Program-made: the position numbers and the translations under genes | In this document: positions 19,285 through 27,878 of the stretch, one piece after another | Numbering within the stretch: the stretch's first letter is position 1 | How the letters are laid out: the number at the start of each line of letters is the position of its first letter | Notes under the pieces: generated by a model | The model's database searches: none | Seen by the model: only the letters and a program-made list of their open reading frames with translations | Told to the model about the DNA's origin: nothing | DNA from: Collinsella sp. | GTDB taxonomy: Bacteria; Actinomycetota; Coriobacteriia; Coriobacteriales; Coriobacteriaceae | Length of the DNA: 64,000 bases | NCBI GenBank assembly: GCA_019419585.1 | Contig: DXZQ01000004.1 | Coordinates: forward strand, 1 to 64,000 | Direction of reading: 5' to 3'

Positions 19285-19324
19285 GCGGCGCGGAACCAGC
19301 CTCCCGCGCCGCTTTTCTTTTTTG
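19285..19324 (+). terminator. Intrinsic terminator between cysK and mnmA
   Basis: GCGGCGCGG (19285-19293) pairs with CCGCGCCGC (19304-19312), then TTTTCTTTTTT. Strong, and placed only about 30 bases before the mnmA start. Confidence 0.9.
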
Positions 19325-19352
19325 GCCACATGCCACCAAGGAGAACCTCCCC

Positions 19353-20453
19353 ATGCACAACAAGCGCGTGCTCGTCGCCATGAGCGGCGGCGTCGATTCC
19401 AGCGTGACCGCGTATCTGCTCAAGCGCCAAGGCTACGAATGCGTCGGCGCCACCATGCGCCTCGTCTGCCCCGCGCCCGATCCCGTCACGGACATGAGCA
19501 AAGTCGACCGCGACATCGCCGATGCAAAGGCCGTCGCCGAGCGCCTGGGGATGCCCCACCATGTGCTCGACCTGCAGCAGACCTTCGACCGCAACGTTAT
19601 CGAGCGATTTGTGACTGCCTATCAGGAGGGGCTGACGCCCAACCCATGCATCATCTGCAACCGCCATATTAAGTTTGGCGCGCTGCTCGATGCGGCACTC
19701 GATATGGGCTGCGACTACATCGCCACAGGTCACTACGCCAAAACGAGCCAGGCGTCCGACGGAACCTGGCAGCTGCACCGCGGCGAGGACCCTAAGAAGG
19801 ACCAGAGCTACTTTTTGTATTCGCTCACGCAGGAGCGACTGTCGCGCACGATCTTTCCGCTGGCTGGGCTGGACAAAGAGCGCGACGTGCGCCGCATTGC
19901 CGCCGAGCAGGGCTTCATAAACGCCAAGAAAGCCGAGAGCGAGGATATCTGCTTTATCGCGGACGGCGACTATGCGGGCTATATCGAGCGCCGCTGCGGA
20001 CATGCCGCCGAGCCGGGCGATATTGTATGGCGCGACGGCAGCGTGGTCGGACGCCATAACGGCGCGCTGCGCTATACCATCGGCCAGCGCAAGGGCCTGG
20101 GCGTCGCGATGGCGCATCCCGTGTACGTAACGGGCGTCGACGCCGCCAACAACATTGTGCACCTGGGCGAGGTCGACGACCTGACGGCCACAGCGCTCAC
20201 GGCCAATGACTGGATCTGGAGTGCCCCTGCCGACCACATGGAGGCAGAGCTCACGTCCGGCGGCATTCGCGTGGGCGCCAAGTATCGCTACCGTCAAAAG
20301 GACCAGGCAGCAACCCTTACACGTGGCGCCGACGGGCAAATGCTGCTGACTTTTGACGAGCCGCAGCGAGCCATCGCCCCCGGCCAGGCAGTCGTTATCT
20401 ACCGCGGCGACGTCGTCTTGGGTGGCGGCACCGTTACGGCAGTTATCAAGTAG
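19353..20453 (+). CDS. mnmA: tRNA-specific 2-thiouridylase MnmA
   Basis: 366 aa. Inserts sulfur at position 2 of wobble uridine in tRNA for Lys, Glu and Gln. The PP-loop is MSGGVDSSVTAYLL (residues 10-23). Catalytic cysteines are in NPCIICNRHIKFG and EDICFIADGDY. AAGGAGAA precedes the ATG. Being next to cysK is sensible, because cysteine is the sulfur source, but the strong terminator between them argues for separate transcripts. Confidence 0.96.
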   Translation: MHNKRVLVAMSGGVDSSVTAYLLKRQGYECVGATMRLVCPAPDPVTDMSKVDRDIADAKAVAERLGMPHHVLDLQQTFDRNVIERFVTAYQEGLTPNPCIICNRHIKFGALLDAALDMGCDYIATGHYAKTSQASDGTWQLHRGEDPKKDQSYFLYSLTQERLSRTIFPLAGLDKERDVRRIAAEQGFINAKKAESEDICFIADGDYAGYIERRCGHAAEPGDIVWRDGSVVGRHNGALRYTIGQRKGLGVAMAHPVYVTGVDAANNIVHLGEVDDLTATALTANDWIWSAPADHMEAELTSGGIRVGAKYRYRQKDQAATLTRGADGQMLLTFDEPQRAIAPGQAVVIYRGDVVLGGGTVTAVIK

Positions 20454-20461
20454 CCGCGGGA

Positions 20462-21835
20462 TTATCGCCGCACGTATCGAAGCACTTCAACAGCGGCATT
20501 CACCTCGACAACGCGACGCTCCAGGCCGCGGCGAATGGACTCGAGCCGTCCCTCCGCCGTGGCCCACTTGCTCTGCGAAAGGATCTCAATCGCCTCACCA
20601 ACAAATCCGTCGAGTCGCGATGAATCGAACCAATCGAGCGAGTCGGCAAGCGCCAGCTGGACGGAAGGGTCGGGCCCAAACGGCTTAGCGGCAAACCCAA
20701 ACTCCCCAGCTGCGAGCGCGGCAGTTGGTACGTTGTACCACAGGCAGTTGCCGCTATCGAACAGCGGAGCAGGTTTTATCTCCAGGGTGTCGACATTGCG
20801 GATGATGCCGAAGTTTCGCCAATGGCGGTCGCTGTTGGCCAAAAGGGCATCGCAAACGATCATCTGCGACATAGACCTTCTCGCAGCAGTCTCGTCTGCT
20901 CCATGCTTACCAAGGAATCGGCAGTACCGGTCGTACGTCGAGCTTCCTCGCTGGCCTCCAAGGGCGTTCTTAACGTAAACAGCCGGAACATATTCCTCGC
21001 GGCCGTCAAGAAAAACCTCGCACAGGCACACGGGGCCATTGAACATGCGCTCAACCGCGTAAGGAACAAACTCCCCCTTGGAAAGCAAGCGGCGATGCAG
21101 AGCCGTTGCAACCGCCTCGTTAAAGGGCCGTTGGTCGTCCACGCCGCATCCCTTGACCAGAACGCGAGCGCCGTTGCGAATCATCCACGATTTAGGAAGC
21201 TCGCCCTCGGATGTGTTGTCGGGATTTTTAAGACCGATGCCCTCCAGCCAACCCGAACGCCCCTCGGGCGTCGACCGCTCAAATTCATTCTCGAAGTAAT
21301 TGAGGTTTCGCCATTCGAGCTCATCGCATTCTGCCGGTCGCAGCCAATAGCAATCCGAAAGCGAGAGACCCAGGCACTGAACCGGCACCTCAGCGCCGTT
21401 GACAATCCCCAGCTCGCGGTAGCGCGAGATAAGCCCAGGGCGAACATCGGGCACCAATCGATGCCCCCACCACGCGTTGAGCTCCCGCTTATTCACCGTT
21501 GGAGAAGAGCTCGAGCACGTGCCAAACGGCATTCGTTGCGCATCGAGGACCTCCGCGATTTCGAAGGGAAACTCGCGCATCGTATCAAATGAGACATGCG
21601 CGACCTCATGGTCGGCCGACATCAGCGTAAACTTGCGCCCCACATCGGCTGCAGGACGGCGTCCTCGTTTGCGGACCTTTTGATAGGCGATCGCAGAATT
21701 GTACTCGACCATCTTCCGGCCGCCCACAATATCGCACACAAGCGTCCCCGATGCGGAAAGTTGCGATATGCGGGCTTTCGTAACGCCCAACAGGCGGGCG
21801 GCATCACCCATAGTTAAGTACTCAGATGTATCCAT
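20462..21835 (-). CDS. HTH-HipA-like kinase fusion protein
   Basis: 457 aa. The N-terminus (residues 5-45, LTMGDAARLLGVTKARISQL) is a MerR/excisionase-type helix-turn-helix. The C-terminal two thirds match the HipA kinase fold: LVKGCGVDDQRPFNE as candidate ATP-binding region, the catalytic loop ANSDRHWRNFGIIRN (HipA has NTDRHAKNFS), and metal-binding KPAPLFDSGN. HipA toxins usually pair with a separate HipB HTH protein; here the DNA-binding part is fused and no hipB or hipS gene is adjacent. It is convergent with mnmA with an 8-bp gap. The upstream 60 bases repeat GTTAAGTA/GTTAATAG motifs, possible self-operators. Confidence 0.8.
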   Translation of the reverse strand: MDTSEYLTMGDAARLLGVTKARISQLSASGTLVCDIVGGRKMVEYNSAIAYQKVRKRGRRPAADVGRKFTLMSADHEVAHVSFDTMREFPFEIAEVLDAQRMPFGTCSSSSPTVNKRELNAWWGHRLVPDVRPGLISRYRELGIVNGAEVPVQCLGLSLSDCYWLRPAECDELEWRNLNYFENEFERSTPEGRSGWLEGIGLKNPDNTSEGELPKSWMIRNGARVLVKGCGVDDQRPFNEAVATALHRRLLSKGEFVPYAVERMFNGPVCLCEVFLDGREEYVPAVYVKNALGGQRGSSTYDRYCRFLGKHGADETAARRSMSQMIVCDALLANSDRHWRNFGIIRNVDTLEIKPAPLFDSGNCLWYNVPTAALAAGEFGFAAKPFGPDPSVQLALADSLDWFDSSRLDGFVGEAIEILSQSKWATAEGRLESIRRGLERRVVEVNAAVEVLRYVRR

Positions 21836-21912
21836 ATGCCGTATTACCTCGTTAAGTAATTTACGCTTTAGTTAATAGATTACATACATCATAATACTAA
21901 ACGTCCTAAAGC

Positions 21913-21939
21913 GAAAAAAGGCCCGAGAAATCGGGCCTT
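21913..21939 (-). terminator. Intrinsic terminator of the M42 peptidase gene
   Basis: AAGGCCCGA (21918-21926) and TCGGGCCTT (21931-21939) with a 4-base loop; on the minus strand a T run follows (plus-strand A run 21914-21919). Confidence 0.9.
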
Positions 21940-21972
21940 AGCGATTGGTCAACTGAGTCGCAAGCTGCTCCC

Positions 21973-22992
21973 CTAGCGCTGCACGTAGGCGCGGACGAGC
22001 TCGTAGGTGTTGCGCACGCCGTCGATGTGGCTGCGCTCGTAGTTGTGGCTCGCGTACACGCCGGGGCCGATCAGGCCATGGCGAATGTCGTAACCGGCCG
22101 AAAGCGTGGCCTCGACGTCGGAACCGTAATGCGGGTACACGTCGATGGCGTAATCGAGCTCCAACTCGCGCGCGATATTAGACAGCGTGGTCACCAGGTC
22201 GTAGTTGTAGGGGCCGCCCGAATCCTTGGCGCAAATCGACACCATGCGCTCGGTGCAGCCCAGGTCGTCTCCCACGCAACCCATGTCAACGCTGATCATC
22301 TCGCGCATGTCGGCCGGCACAAAGGCGCCGCCGTGGCCGACTTCCTCGTACACGGTAAAGAGCAGCGACACCTTGCGCGAAAGCGACACCTCGCCGTCAG
22401 CAACGGCGCGGGCCAGACCCAGCAGGATCGACGCCGACAGCTTGTCATCCAGGAAGCGGCTCTTAATGTAGCCGCTCTCCGTCACCGTGGTACGCGGATC
22501 CATAGCGATGATGTCGCCGGTCTGAATACCCAGCTCGAGCACATCGTCCTTGCTGTCAACGTTCTCGTCGAGTAGGATTTCCATATTCTTCTCGACGGTC
22601 TTGACCGGCTCGTCGGCCACATGCGCCGAAGGCTCGGTATTGAGGACCACGCCCGTGTACACATTGCCGTCACGCGTGTAGACGGTGCAGTTCTCGCCAT
22701 CGGCCGTAGACCACTGATGCCCACCAAGCGTCGTGGGACGCAGGCGACCATTGTCCTTAATGGAGCGCACCATGGCGCCCAGGGTATCGACATGGCTCGC
22801 CAACACAAGCGGCTCACCCTCGCCGCCAAGCTCAACCAGCACGTTGCCCTTATTGGAACGCTCGGGGCCAAAGCCCATATCGCGCAACGTTTCCATTAGA
22901 TAATCAGTCGCCGCACGGGTATAGCCCGTAGGCGAAGCAATCGAGGTAAGCGTCTTCAACTGGTCAGTAATATAGGAGAGCGTAGAATCCAT
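21973..22992 (-). CDS. M42 family metallopeptidase (glutamyl aminopeptidase type)
   Basis: 339-aa di-metal aminopeptidase. Metal ligands are visible in ASHVDTLG, SRFLDDKLS, YEEVGHGG, SVDMG and ASHNYERSH, in the order expected for M42 (PepA/FrvX) enzymes, with EE as the catalytic/ligand pair. Cytoplasmic, no signal peptide. ATG at 22992 is used; an in-frame GTG nine bases upstream (23001) is closer to AAAGGGTGA and is a real alternative. It is monocistronic with a terminator downstream. Confidence 0.9.
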   Translation of the reverse strand: MDSTLSYITDQLKTLTSIASPTGYTRAATDYLMETLRDMGFGPERSNKGNVLVELGGEGEPLVLASHVDTLGAMVRSIKDNGRLRPTTLGGHQWSTADGENCTVYTRDGNVYTGVVLNTEPSAHVADEPVKTVEKNMEILLDENVDSKDDVLELGIQTGDIIAMDPRTTVTESGYIKSRFLDDKLSASILLGLARAVADGEVSLSRKVSLLFTVYEEVGHGGAFVPADMREMISVDMGCVGDDLGCTERMVSICAKDSGGPYNYDLVTTLSNIARELELDYAIDVYPHYGSDVEATLSAGYDIRHGLIGPGVYASHNYERSHIDGVRNTYELVRAYVQR

Positions 22993-23128
22993 CTTGGACA
23001 CCAAAGTCACCCTTTCATATCGAATTAAACCCACAGCAACAATACCACCGCGAGCCATCTATTTTACCTAGCGAGATGATCCATCGAGCTCCCCAGAACT
23101 GCGCCCGCCACGATAACGAGCCGGCTGG

Positions 23129-23243
23129 CCCTGCCCGTTAGCCCCACGATCTTTCCGCAGGACGGAGGAAGCCCCCGCCGCACGAAGTGCGCAGCGGGGG
23201 CTTCCGACATGTCCGAGGACGATTGTGGGGCTAACGGGCAGGG
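23129..23243. repeat. Nested long palindrome downstream of fucO
   Basis: Outer arms of 19 bp, identical in complement (23129-23147 and 23225-23243, ending in TTAGCCCCAC / GTGGGGCTAA), enclose an inner hairpin with 12-bp arms GGAAGCCCCCGC (23167-23178) and complement (23194-23205). The whole 115 bp could fold as one cruciform. It lies between the fucO stop and the M42 peptidase start. It may terminate fucO but lacks a T run. Confidence 0.75.
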
Positions 23244-23258
23244 GCCCGCCGAACCAAG

Positions 23259-24425
23259 TTAGGCAGCCGGGCAGATCTTCTTGAAGAGCTCGATGACGTC
23301 GTCGAGCGTCGCCTCGCGCGGGTTACCCGGGAAGCAGGCGTCGGCCATGGCGTCCTTGGCCAGGACCTCGATCTCGTCAGCCTTCATGGCCTCGCAGACG
23401 TGCGGGATGTTCACGTCGGCGGAAAGCTGCTTAACGGCGGCGATAGCGGCGTCGGCAGCCTCGTCGGTGCTCATGCCCGAGGTGTCAACGCCCATGGCGA
23501 CGGCAACCTTGGCCAGGCGCTCGGCGCAAACCGGCTTGTTGAACTCCATGGCGATCGGCAGCAGCATGGCGCAAGCAACGCCGTGCGGGGTGTCGTAGTG
23601 AGCGGACAGGGTGTGAGCCATGGCGTGGTCGATGCCCAGGCCGACGTTGGAGAAGCCCATGCCGGCGACATACTGGCCAAGAGCCATGCCCTCGCGGCCG
23701 GAGCCGGGCTGACCGGACTTGGCCTCGGCGACAGAGTCGCGCAGGTTCTCGCTGATCAGCTTAATAGCCTCAAAGTGGAACATGTCAGAGAGCTCCCAAG
23801 CGCCCTTGGTGGTGTAGCCCTCGATGGCGTGGGTCAGAGCGTCCATGCCAGTGGAGGCGGTAAGGCCGGCGGGCATGGAAGCCATCATGTCGGGGTCGAC
23901 GACGGCGACCTCGGGGGCGTCGTTGGTGTCGACGCACACGAACTTGCGAACCTTCTCGGGGTCGGTGATGACGTAGTTGATGGTCACCTCGGCGGCGGTA
24001 CCGGCGGTCGTCGGCACGGCGATGGTGAACACGGCGTGGTTCTTAGTGGGAGCAACGCCCTCGAGGCTGCGGACATCGGCGAACTCGGGGTTGTTGATGA
24101 TGATGCCGATAGCCTTGGCGGTGTCCATGGAGGAGCCACCACCAATGGTCACGATAGCGTCAGCCTCGGCGGCCTTGAAGGCCTCGACGCCGTCCTTGAC
24201 GTTCTGGATAGTGGGGTTGGGCTTGATCTCGGAGTAGAGGCTCCAAGCGATGCCGGCGGCGTCGAGCTCGTCGGTCACCTTAGCGGTAACGCCAAACTTG
24301 ACCAGGTCGGGGTCGGAGCAGACGAAGATCTTCTTGTAGCCGCGACGCTGGAGCTCGCCGGGGATCTCCTTGATGGCGCCGGAACCATGGTAAGAAATGG
24401 TGTTGAGAACGAAACGATTAGCCAT
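23259..24425 (-). CDS. fucO: Iron-containing alcohol dehydrogenase, lactaldehyde reductase (FucO-like)
   Basis: 388-aa group III alcohol dehydrogenase. Very similar along its length to remembered E. coli FucO: MANRFVLN start, GGGSSMDTAKAIGIIINNPE for NAD binding, FADVRSLEG, IPTTAGTAAEVTINYVITD-like core, and iron ligands in GMDALTHAIEGY and DHAMAHTLSAHYDTPHG. It would reduce lactaldehyde to 1,2-propanediol during fucose or rhamnose fermentation, or serve as a general aldehyde reductase; no fucose genes are in the window. GGGAGG precedes the ATG. A LacI/CRE-like palindrome lies about 100 bases upstream. Confidence 0.9.
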   Translation of the reverse strand: MANRFVLNTISYHGSGAIKEIPGELQRRGYKKIFVCSDPDLVKFGVTAKVTDELDAAGIAWSLYSEIKPNPTIQNVKDGVEAFKAAEADAIVTIGGGSSMDTAKAIGIIINNPEFADVRSLEGVAPTKNHAVFTIAVPTTAGTAAEVTINYVITDPEKVRKFVCVDTNDAPEVAVVDPDMMASMPAGLTASTGMDALTHAIEGYTTKGAWELSDMFHFEAIKLISENLRDSVAEAKSGQPGSGREGMALGQYVAGMGFSNVGLGIDHAMAHTLSAHYDTPHGVACAMLLPIAMEFNKPVCAERLAKVAVAMGVDTSGMSTDEAADAAIAAVKQLSADVNIPHVCEAMKADEIEVLAKDAMADACFPGNPREATLDDVIELFKKICPAA

Positions 24426-24524
24426 TGATAGCCTCCCATCGTGTGCGGGGCATCCATTACGCCCCGCGCTATAAGTCCCATCCTAACGCTTTTGAAACAA
24501 AAAGCACGTGAGAACGTCAAAGAT

Positions 24525-24540
24525 GTTAAAGCGTTTCAAC
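24525..24540. promoter_or_regulatory. LacI/CcpA-like operator upstream of fucO
   Basis: GTTAAAGCGTTTCAAC is a 16-bp pseudo-palindrome centred on CG, the layout of LacI-family and catabolite-repression sites. A related half-site AACGCTTT lies 43 bp away at 24485-24492 in inverted orientation to AAAGCGTT (24528-24535). Confidence 0.5.
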
Positions 24541-24571
24541 AACTGGTATCGTCACCGCCTGGTCACTAAAC

Positions 24572-24601
24572 AAAAAAGGGGCGGCCGAGATGGCCGTCCC
24601 C
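24572..24601 (-). terminator. Intrinsic terminator of the YoaK-type gene
   Basis: On the minus strand GGGG-a-CGGCC pairs with GGCCG-CCCC (one bulge), followed by TTTTTTG. About 50 bases after the stop at 24655. Confidence 0.8.
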
Positions 24602-24654
24602 TCCCCATTATCGATCTATCTGACAAGGGAACTGCCCCCTGCCATATCCTGCCG

Positions 24655-25371
24655 TTATTTTTGGCAGGCGTCTTTCCAATCTTCGCAGGCGCGCTTCCAG
24701 CGAAAGCGCAAATCGCGCTCGCGGTCGATGAACATGATGGCAAACGCGACAAACAGCAGCACGCTCGCCACCGCAATGGCGTGAAGACCTATGCGCTCAA
24801 TACACCAATTGCCCAGCACGGCGCCAAACACAAAGGTAAAGATCACGCCAAAGTACAGCAGGCCGTTTTCCAAAAAGCCACGCCTATGGGTGATGATGTA
24901 GTCGTCCACGTTTTGCAAGGCATTACGGAGGTTGCCGATACACATCGTCGTGGCAATGCCGTGACCGTGGATCTTGCGGAAGCTCTCAACCTGCATGCCG
25001 CAGGCAAACGACGTGAGACAGTTGGCGAGCAGGTTGTAACCGCCACCGGGGATAAAGCTCACGCCAAGCAAGATAACGGCTTCAAAAAACACCGTCACCT
25101 GACGCCAGTGAATCACACTGCCAAACCGCTCGTGCACCAGGTCGGCAAGCATAATGCCCACGGCAAACGACACCACGGGAAAGAAGTAGCGTCCCGCCAG
25201 CGCCCAGTTGCCCTCCGAGATGCTCACGCCCACGAGCAGGATGTTGCCCGTCTGCGCGTTTGCGAAAACATGGTCGCGCCCAATGTACGAATACACATCC
25301 ATAAAGCCACCGGCGAGCGCCAAGATGATGCCCAGCTCAATAGACTCCGATATCTGTTTGGCACGCTGCAT
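24655..25371 (-). CDS. YoaK family (DUF1275) membrane protein
   Basis: 238 aa with six or so hydrophobic helices. The segment GFMDVYSYIGRDHVFANAQTGNILLVGV is the usual DUF1275 signature (G.(M/V)D..S......F...QTGN). No activity is established for the family. The start at 25371 follows AAGGAGGATG and gives a standard length; a longer reading into the upstream region would lack family similarity. The C-terminus is basic (RERDLRFRWKRA). Confidence 0.88.
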   Translation of the reverse strand: MQRAKQISESIELGIILALAGGFMDVYSYIGRDHVFANAQTGNILLVGVSISEGNWALAGRYFFPVVSFAVGIMLADLVHERFGSVIHWRQVTVFFEAVILLGVSFIPGGGYNLLANCLTSFACGMQVESFRKIHGHGIATTMCIGNLRNALQNVDDYIITHRRGFLENGLLYFGVIFTFVFGAVLGNWCIERIGLHAIAVASVLLFVAFAIMFIDRERDLRFRWKRACEDWKDACQK

Positions 25372-25549
25372 CGTCGTGCATCCTCCTTGTTGACGACTCT
25401 CTCGTGCGTTGGCGGAGACATAGCCGCCGTTCATACTGTAACCCATTGACAACATGGCGTGCGCGCGAGACGGGTTCTCCAACGCGCAGATACACAGTCT
25501 GGAAACAAACGGCGGGTACGGCGCCGATGCCCGACACCTCGTGTACTCC

Positions 25550-25584
25550 ACCAGTCTTTTTAGCCCCGTCCCAAAAAGACTGGT
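25550..25584. promoter_or_regulatory. 12-bp inverted repeat at the ygiQ promoter
   Basis: ACCAGTCTTTTT (25550-25561) and AAAAAGACTGGT (25573-25584) with an 11-base loop. The right arm runs into TTACAAT (25584-25590), a plausible -10 box, about 30 bases before the GTG start. It looks like an operator or a small hairpin at the transcript start. Confidence 0.45.
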
Positions 25585-25621
25585 TACAATTACGTGCAGC
25601 ATACTAACAACGGGAGGAATC

Positions 25622-27757
25622 GTGGCAAAAAAGCCCCAGGACGCTCAGCACAACCAGCATGGCAAGCATGCCCAGCGCGGCCAGCAGCAAAAGCGTGGCG
25701 GCAAGGCCCAAGATTCGCGCCCCACGCATACCCCGGCTGCGCCCGTCCGCCCCTGGCGCCCGGGCCGCGATAAGTTTCTCCCCGTCAGCCGGGCCGACAT
25801 GGATGCGCGCGGTTGGGACCAGTGCGACTTTGTCTACATCTGCGGCGACGCCTACGTGGACCATCCCAGCTTTGGCATGGCTATCATCAGCCGCGTCCTC
25901 GACGCGCACGGCTACAAGGTGGGCATCATCTGCCAGCCCGACTGGACCGACCCCGCCAGCATCACCGTGCTCGGCGAGCCACGCCTGGGCTTTCTCGTCA
26001 GCGCCGGCAACATGGACTCCATGGTCAACCACTATTCGGTGACCAAGCACCGCCGCCACACCGACGCCTACACCCCCGGTGGCGAGGAAGGGCGCCGTCC
26101 CAACCGAGCCGTCACGGTCTACGGCAACCTCATCCGTCAGACGTTCAAGGACGCTCCCATCATCATCGGCGGCATCGAGGCGAGCCTGCGCCGCCTGGCC
26201 CACTACGACTACTGGCAGGACAAGCTCAAGCGTTCGGTACTGCTCGACTCGGGCGCCGACATCCTCATCTACGGCATGGGCGAGCACGCGATTGTCGAAA
26301 TCGCCGACGCGCTCGACGCGGGGCTACCCGTCGATCAAATCACCTATATCAACGGTACCGTCTACCGTACCAACTCGCTCGACGAGGTCTACGACTACGA
26401 CCTGCTACCCAGCTGGGACGACCTTGCTGCCGACAAGCTCAACTACGCACGCAGCTTTAACGTACAGCAGCAGAATATGGACCCCATCACCGGACATCGC
26501 CTGGTAGAGCCCTACCCCAACAGCGTCTATGTGGTGCAGAACCCGCCGTCGGCGACGCTCACCACCGACGAGATGGACGAGGTGGCCGAACTCCCCTACG
26601 CGCGCGACTGGCATCCCGACTACGATGCCGCAGGTGGCGTGCCGGCCTTTGCCGAGATCAAGTTTTCCATTAGCTCCAACCGCGGCTGCTTTGGTGAGTG
26701 CTCGTTTTGCGCGCTCACCTTCCACCAGGGCCGCGTACTGCAGATGCGCAGCCACGACTCAATCATGCGCGAGGCCGAGCTGCTCACGCACGATCCCGAG
26801 TTTAAGGGCTACATCAACGACGTGGGCGGGCCGACGGCAAACTTTAGCCGTCCGGCCTGCGACAAGCAGCTCAAGCACGGCGTGTGCAAGAACAAGCGCT
26901 GCCTGTGGCCGAGCGTGTGCAAGAACATGGTGGTCGACGAGAGCGGCTACACGCAGCTGCTGCGCGACCTGCGCCAGCTGCCGGGCGTCAAGAAGGTCTT
27001 CGTCCGCAGCGGCATCCGCTTTGACTACACCATGGCCGATGCCTCGGACGAGTTTTTGCGCGAGCTGCTGGAGCACCATGTCTCGGGCCAGTTGCGCGTA
27101 GCGCCCGAGCACGTGAGCGACGCGGTGTTGTCCGTGATGGGCAAGCCGAGCCGCGCCGTCTACGACGCATTCTGCCGTAAATTTGAACGCTTGAATCGCG
27201 AATACGGGCTCAAGCAGTACGTGGTGCCGTATCTGATCTCGAGCCATCCCGGCTCGACCATGAAGGAAGCCGTGGACCTTGCCGAGGCCGTACGCGACAT
27301 GGGCTACATGCCCGAGCAGGTGCAGGACTTCTACCCCACCCCGTCCACCATGTCGACGTGCATGTACTACACCGGCGTGGACCCGCGCACCATGGAGCCG
27401 ATCTATGTGGCGCGCGACCCGCACGAAAAGGCCATGCAGCGCGCGCTCATCCAGTATCGCAAGCCCGAGAACTACAAGCTGGTGCGCGAGGCGCTGGAAA
27501 AGGCCGGCCGCCGCGATTTGATCGGCTACACCAAGCATTGCCTGATTCGCCCCGTGCCGCCACGCCCGGGCGAGACGTCTGCTGGCGGTGGGCATGGCAC
27601 CGGCAAGAAGGGCGGCAAGCCGCACGGTGGCGCCGCCGGCAAGGGGCCCAAGGGCAGCAAGGGCCACGGCGGCATGTCGCGCGCACAGAACACCGCGGGC
27701 CGCAACCGTGCGGCGCAGGGACGACAGGGCGCCAACGGCGGCGGTCGCCGCAACTAG
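25622..27757 (+). CDS. YgiQ family radical SAM protein (UPF0313)
   Basis: 711 aa. The radical SAM cluster motif CFGECSFC (CxxxCxxC) sits in NRGCFGECSFCALTFHQGR near residue 360, preceded by a cobalamin-like N-terminal domain region (VYICGDAYVDHPSFGMAII) and followed by the family's DFYPTPSTMSTCMYYTG motif. Start is GTG at 25622, preceded by GGGAGGAATC. Lys/Gly/Arg-rich tails occur at both ends (residues 1-40 and 645-711), unusual for a plain metabolic enzyme and suggestive of nucleic-acid contact. Substrate is unknown. Confidence 0.9.
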   Translation: MAKKPQDAQHNQHGKHAQRGQQQKRGGKAQDSRPTHTPAAPVRPWRPGRDKFLPVSRADMDARGWDQCDFVYICGDAYVDHPSFGMAIISRVLDAHGYKVGIICQPDWTDPASITVLGEPRLGFLVSAGNMDSMVNHYSVTKHRRHTDAYTPGGEEGRRPNRAVTVYGNLIRQTFKDAPIIIGGIEASLRRLAHYDYWQDKLKRSVLLDSGADILIYGMGEHAIVEIADALDAGLPVDQITYINGTVYRTNSLDEVYDYDLLPSWDDLAADKLNYARSFNVQQQNMDPITGHRLVEPYPNSVYVVQNPPSATLTTDEMDEVAELPYARDWHPDYDAAGGVPAFAEIKFSISSNRGCFGECSFCALTFHQGRVLQMRSHDSIMREAELLTHDPEFKGYINDVGGPTANFSRPACDKQLKHGVCKNKRCLWPSVCKNMVVDESGYTQLLRDLRQLPGVKKVFVRSGIRFDYTMADASDEFLRELLEHHVSGQLRVAPEHVSDAVLSVMGKPSRAVYDAFCRKFERLNREYGLKQYVVPYLISSHPGSTMKEAVDLAEAVRDMGYMPEQVQDFYPTPSTMSTCMYYTGVDPRTMEPIYVARDPHEKAMQRALIQYRKPENYKLVREALEKAGRRDLIGYTKHCLIRPVPPRPGETSAGGGHGTGKKGGKPHGGAAGKGPKGSKGHGGMSRAQNTAGRNRAAQGRQGANGGGRRN

Positions 27758-27813
27758 CGTGGCGAGGGCCAGCCGGCATCTCTTGGCCAGCCGGCGCCCC
27801 TTCATCGGCCCAG

Positions 27814-27878
27814 GCGTGTTTTCCCTAGGGGAAACACGCTCAGACACGCCTAGCCGTGTTTTCCTTAGGGGAATCACG
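27814..27878. repeat. Two tandem near-palindromes between convergent genes
   Basis: 27814-27839 (GCGTGTTTTCCC.TAGGGGAAACACGC type) and 27855-27878 (CGTGTTTTCCTTAGGGGAATCACG) are near-perfect palindromes about 41 bp apart. They lie between the ygiQ stop and the CPBP stop and may form a bidirectional terminator. Confidence 0.6.

Noticed and set aside
19271..19312. Promoter box TACAAT (19275-19280) directly before a hairpin, as an mnmA attenuator
   Set aside because: A start site would fall inside the stem and no -35 box is found at 16-18 bases; simplest reading is the cysK terminator.
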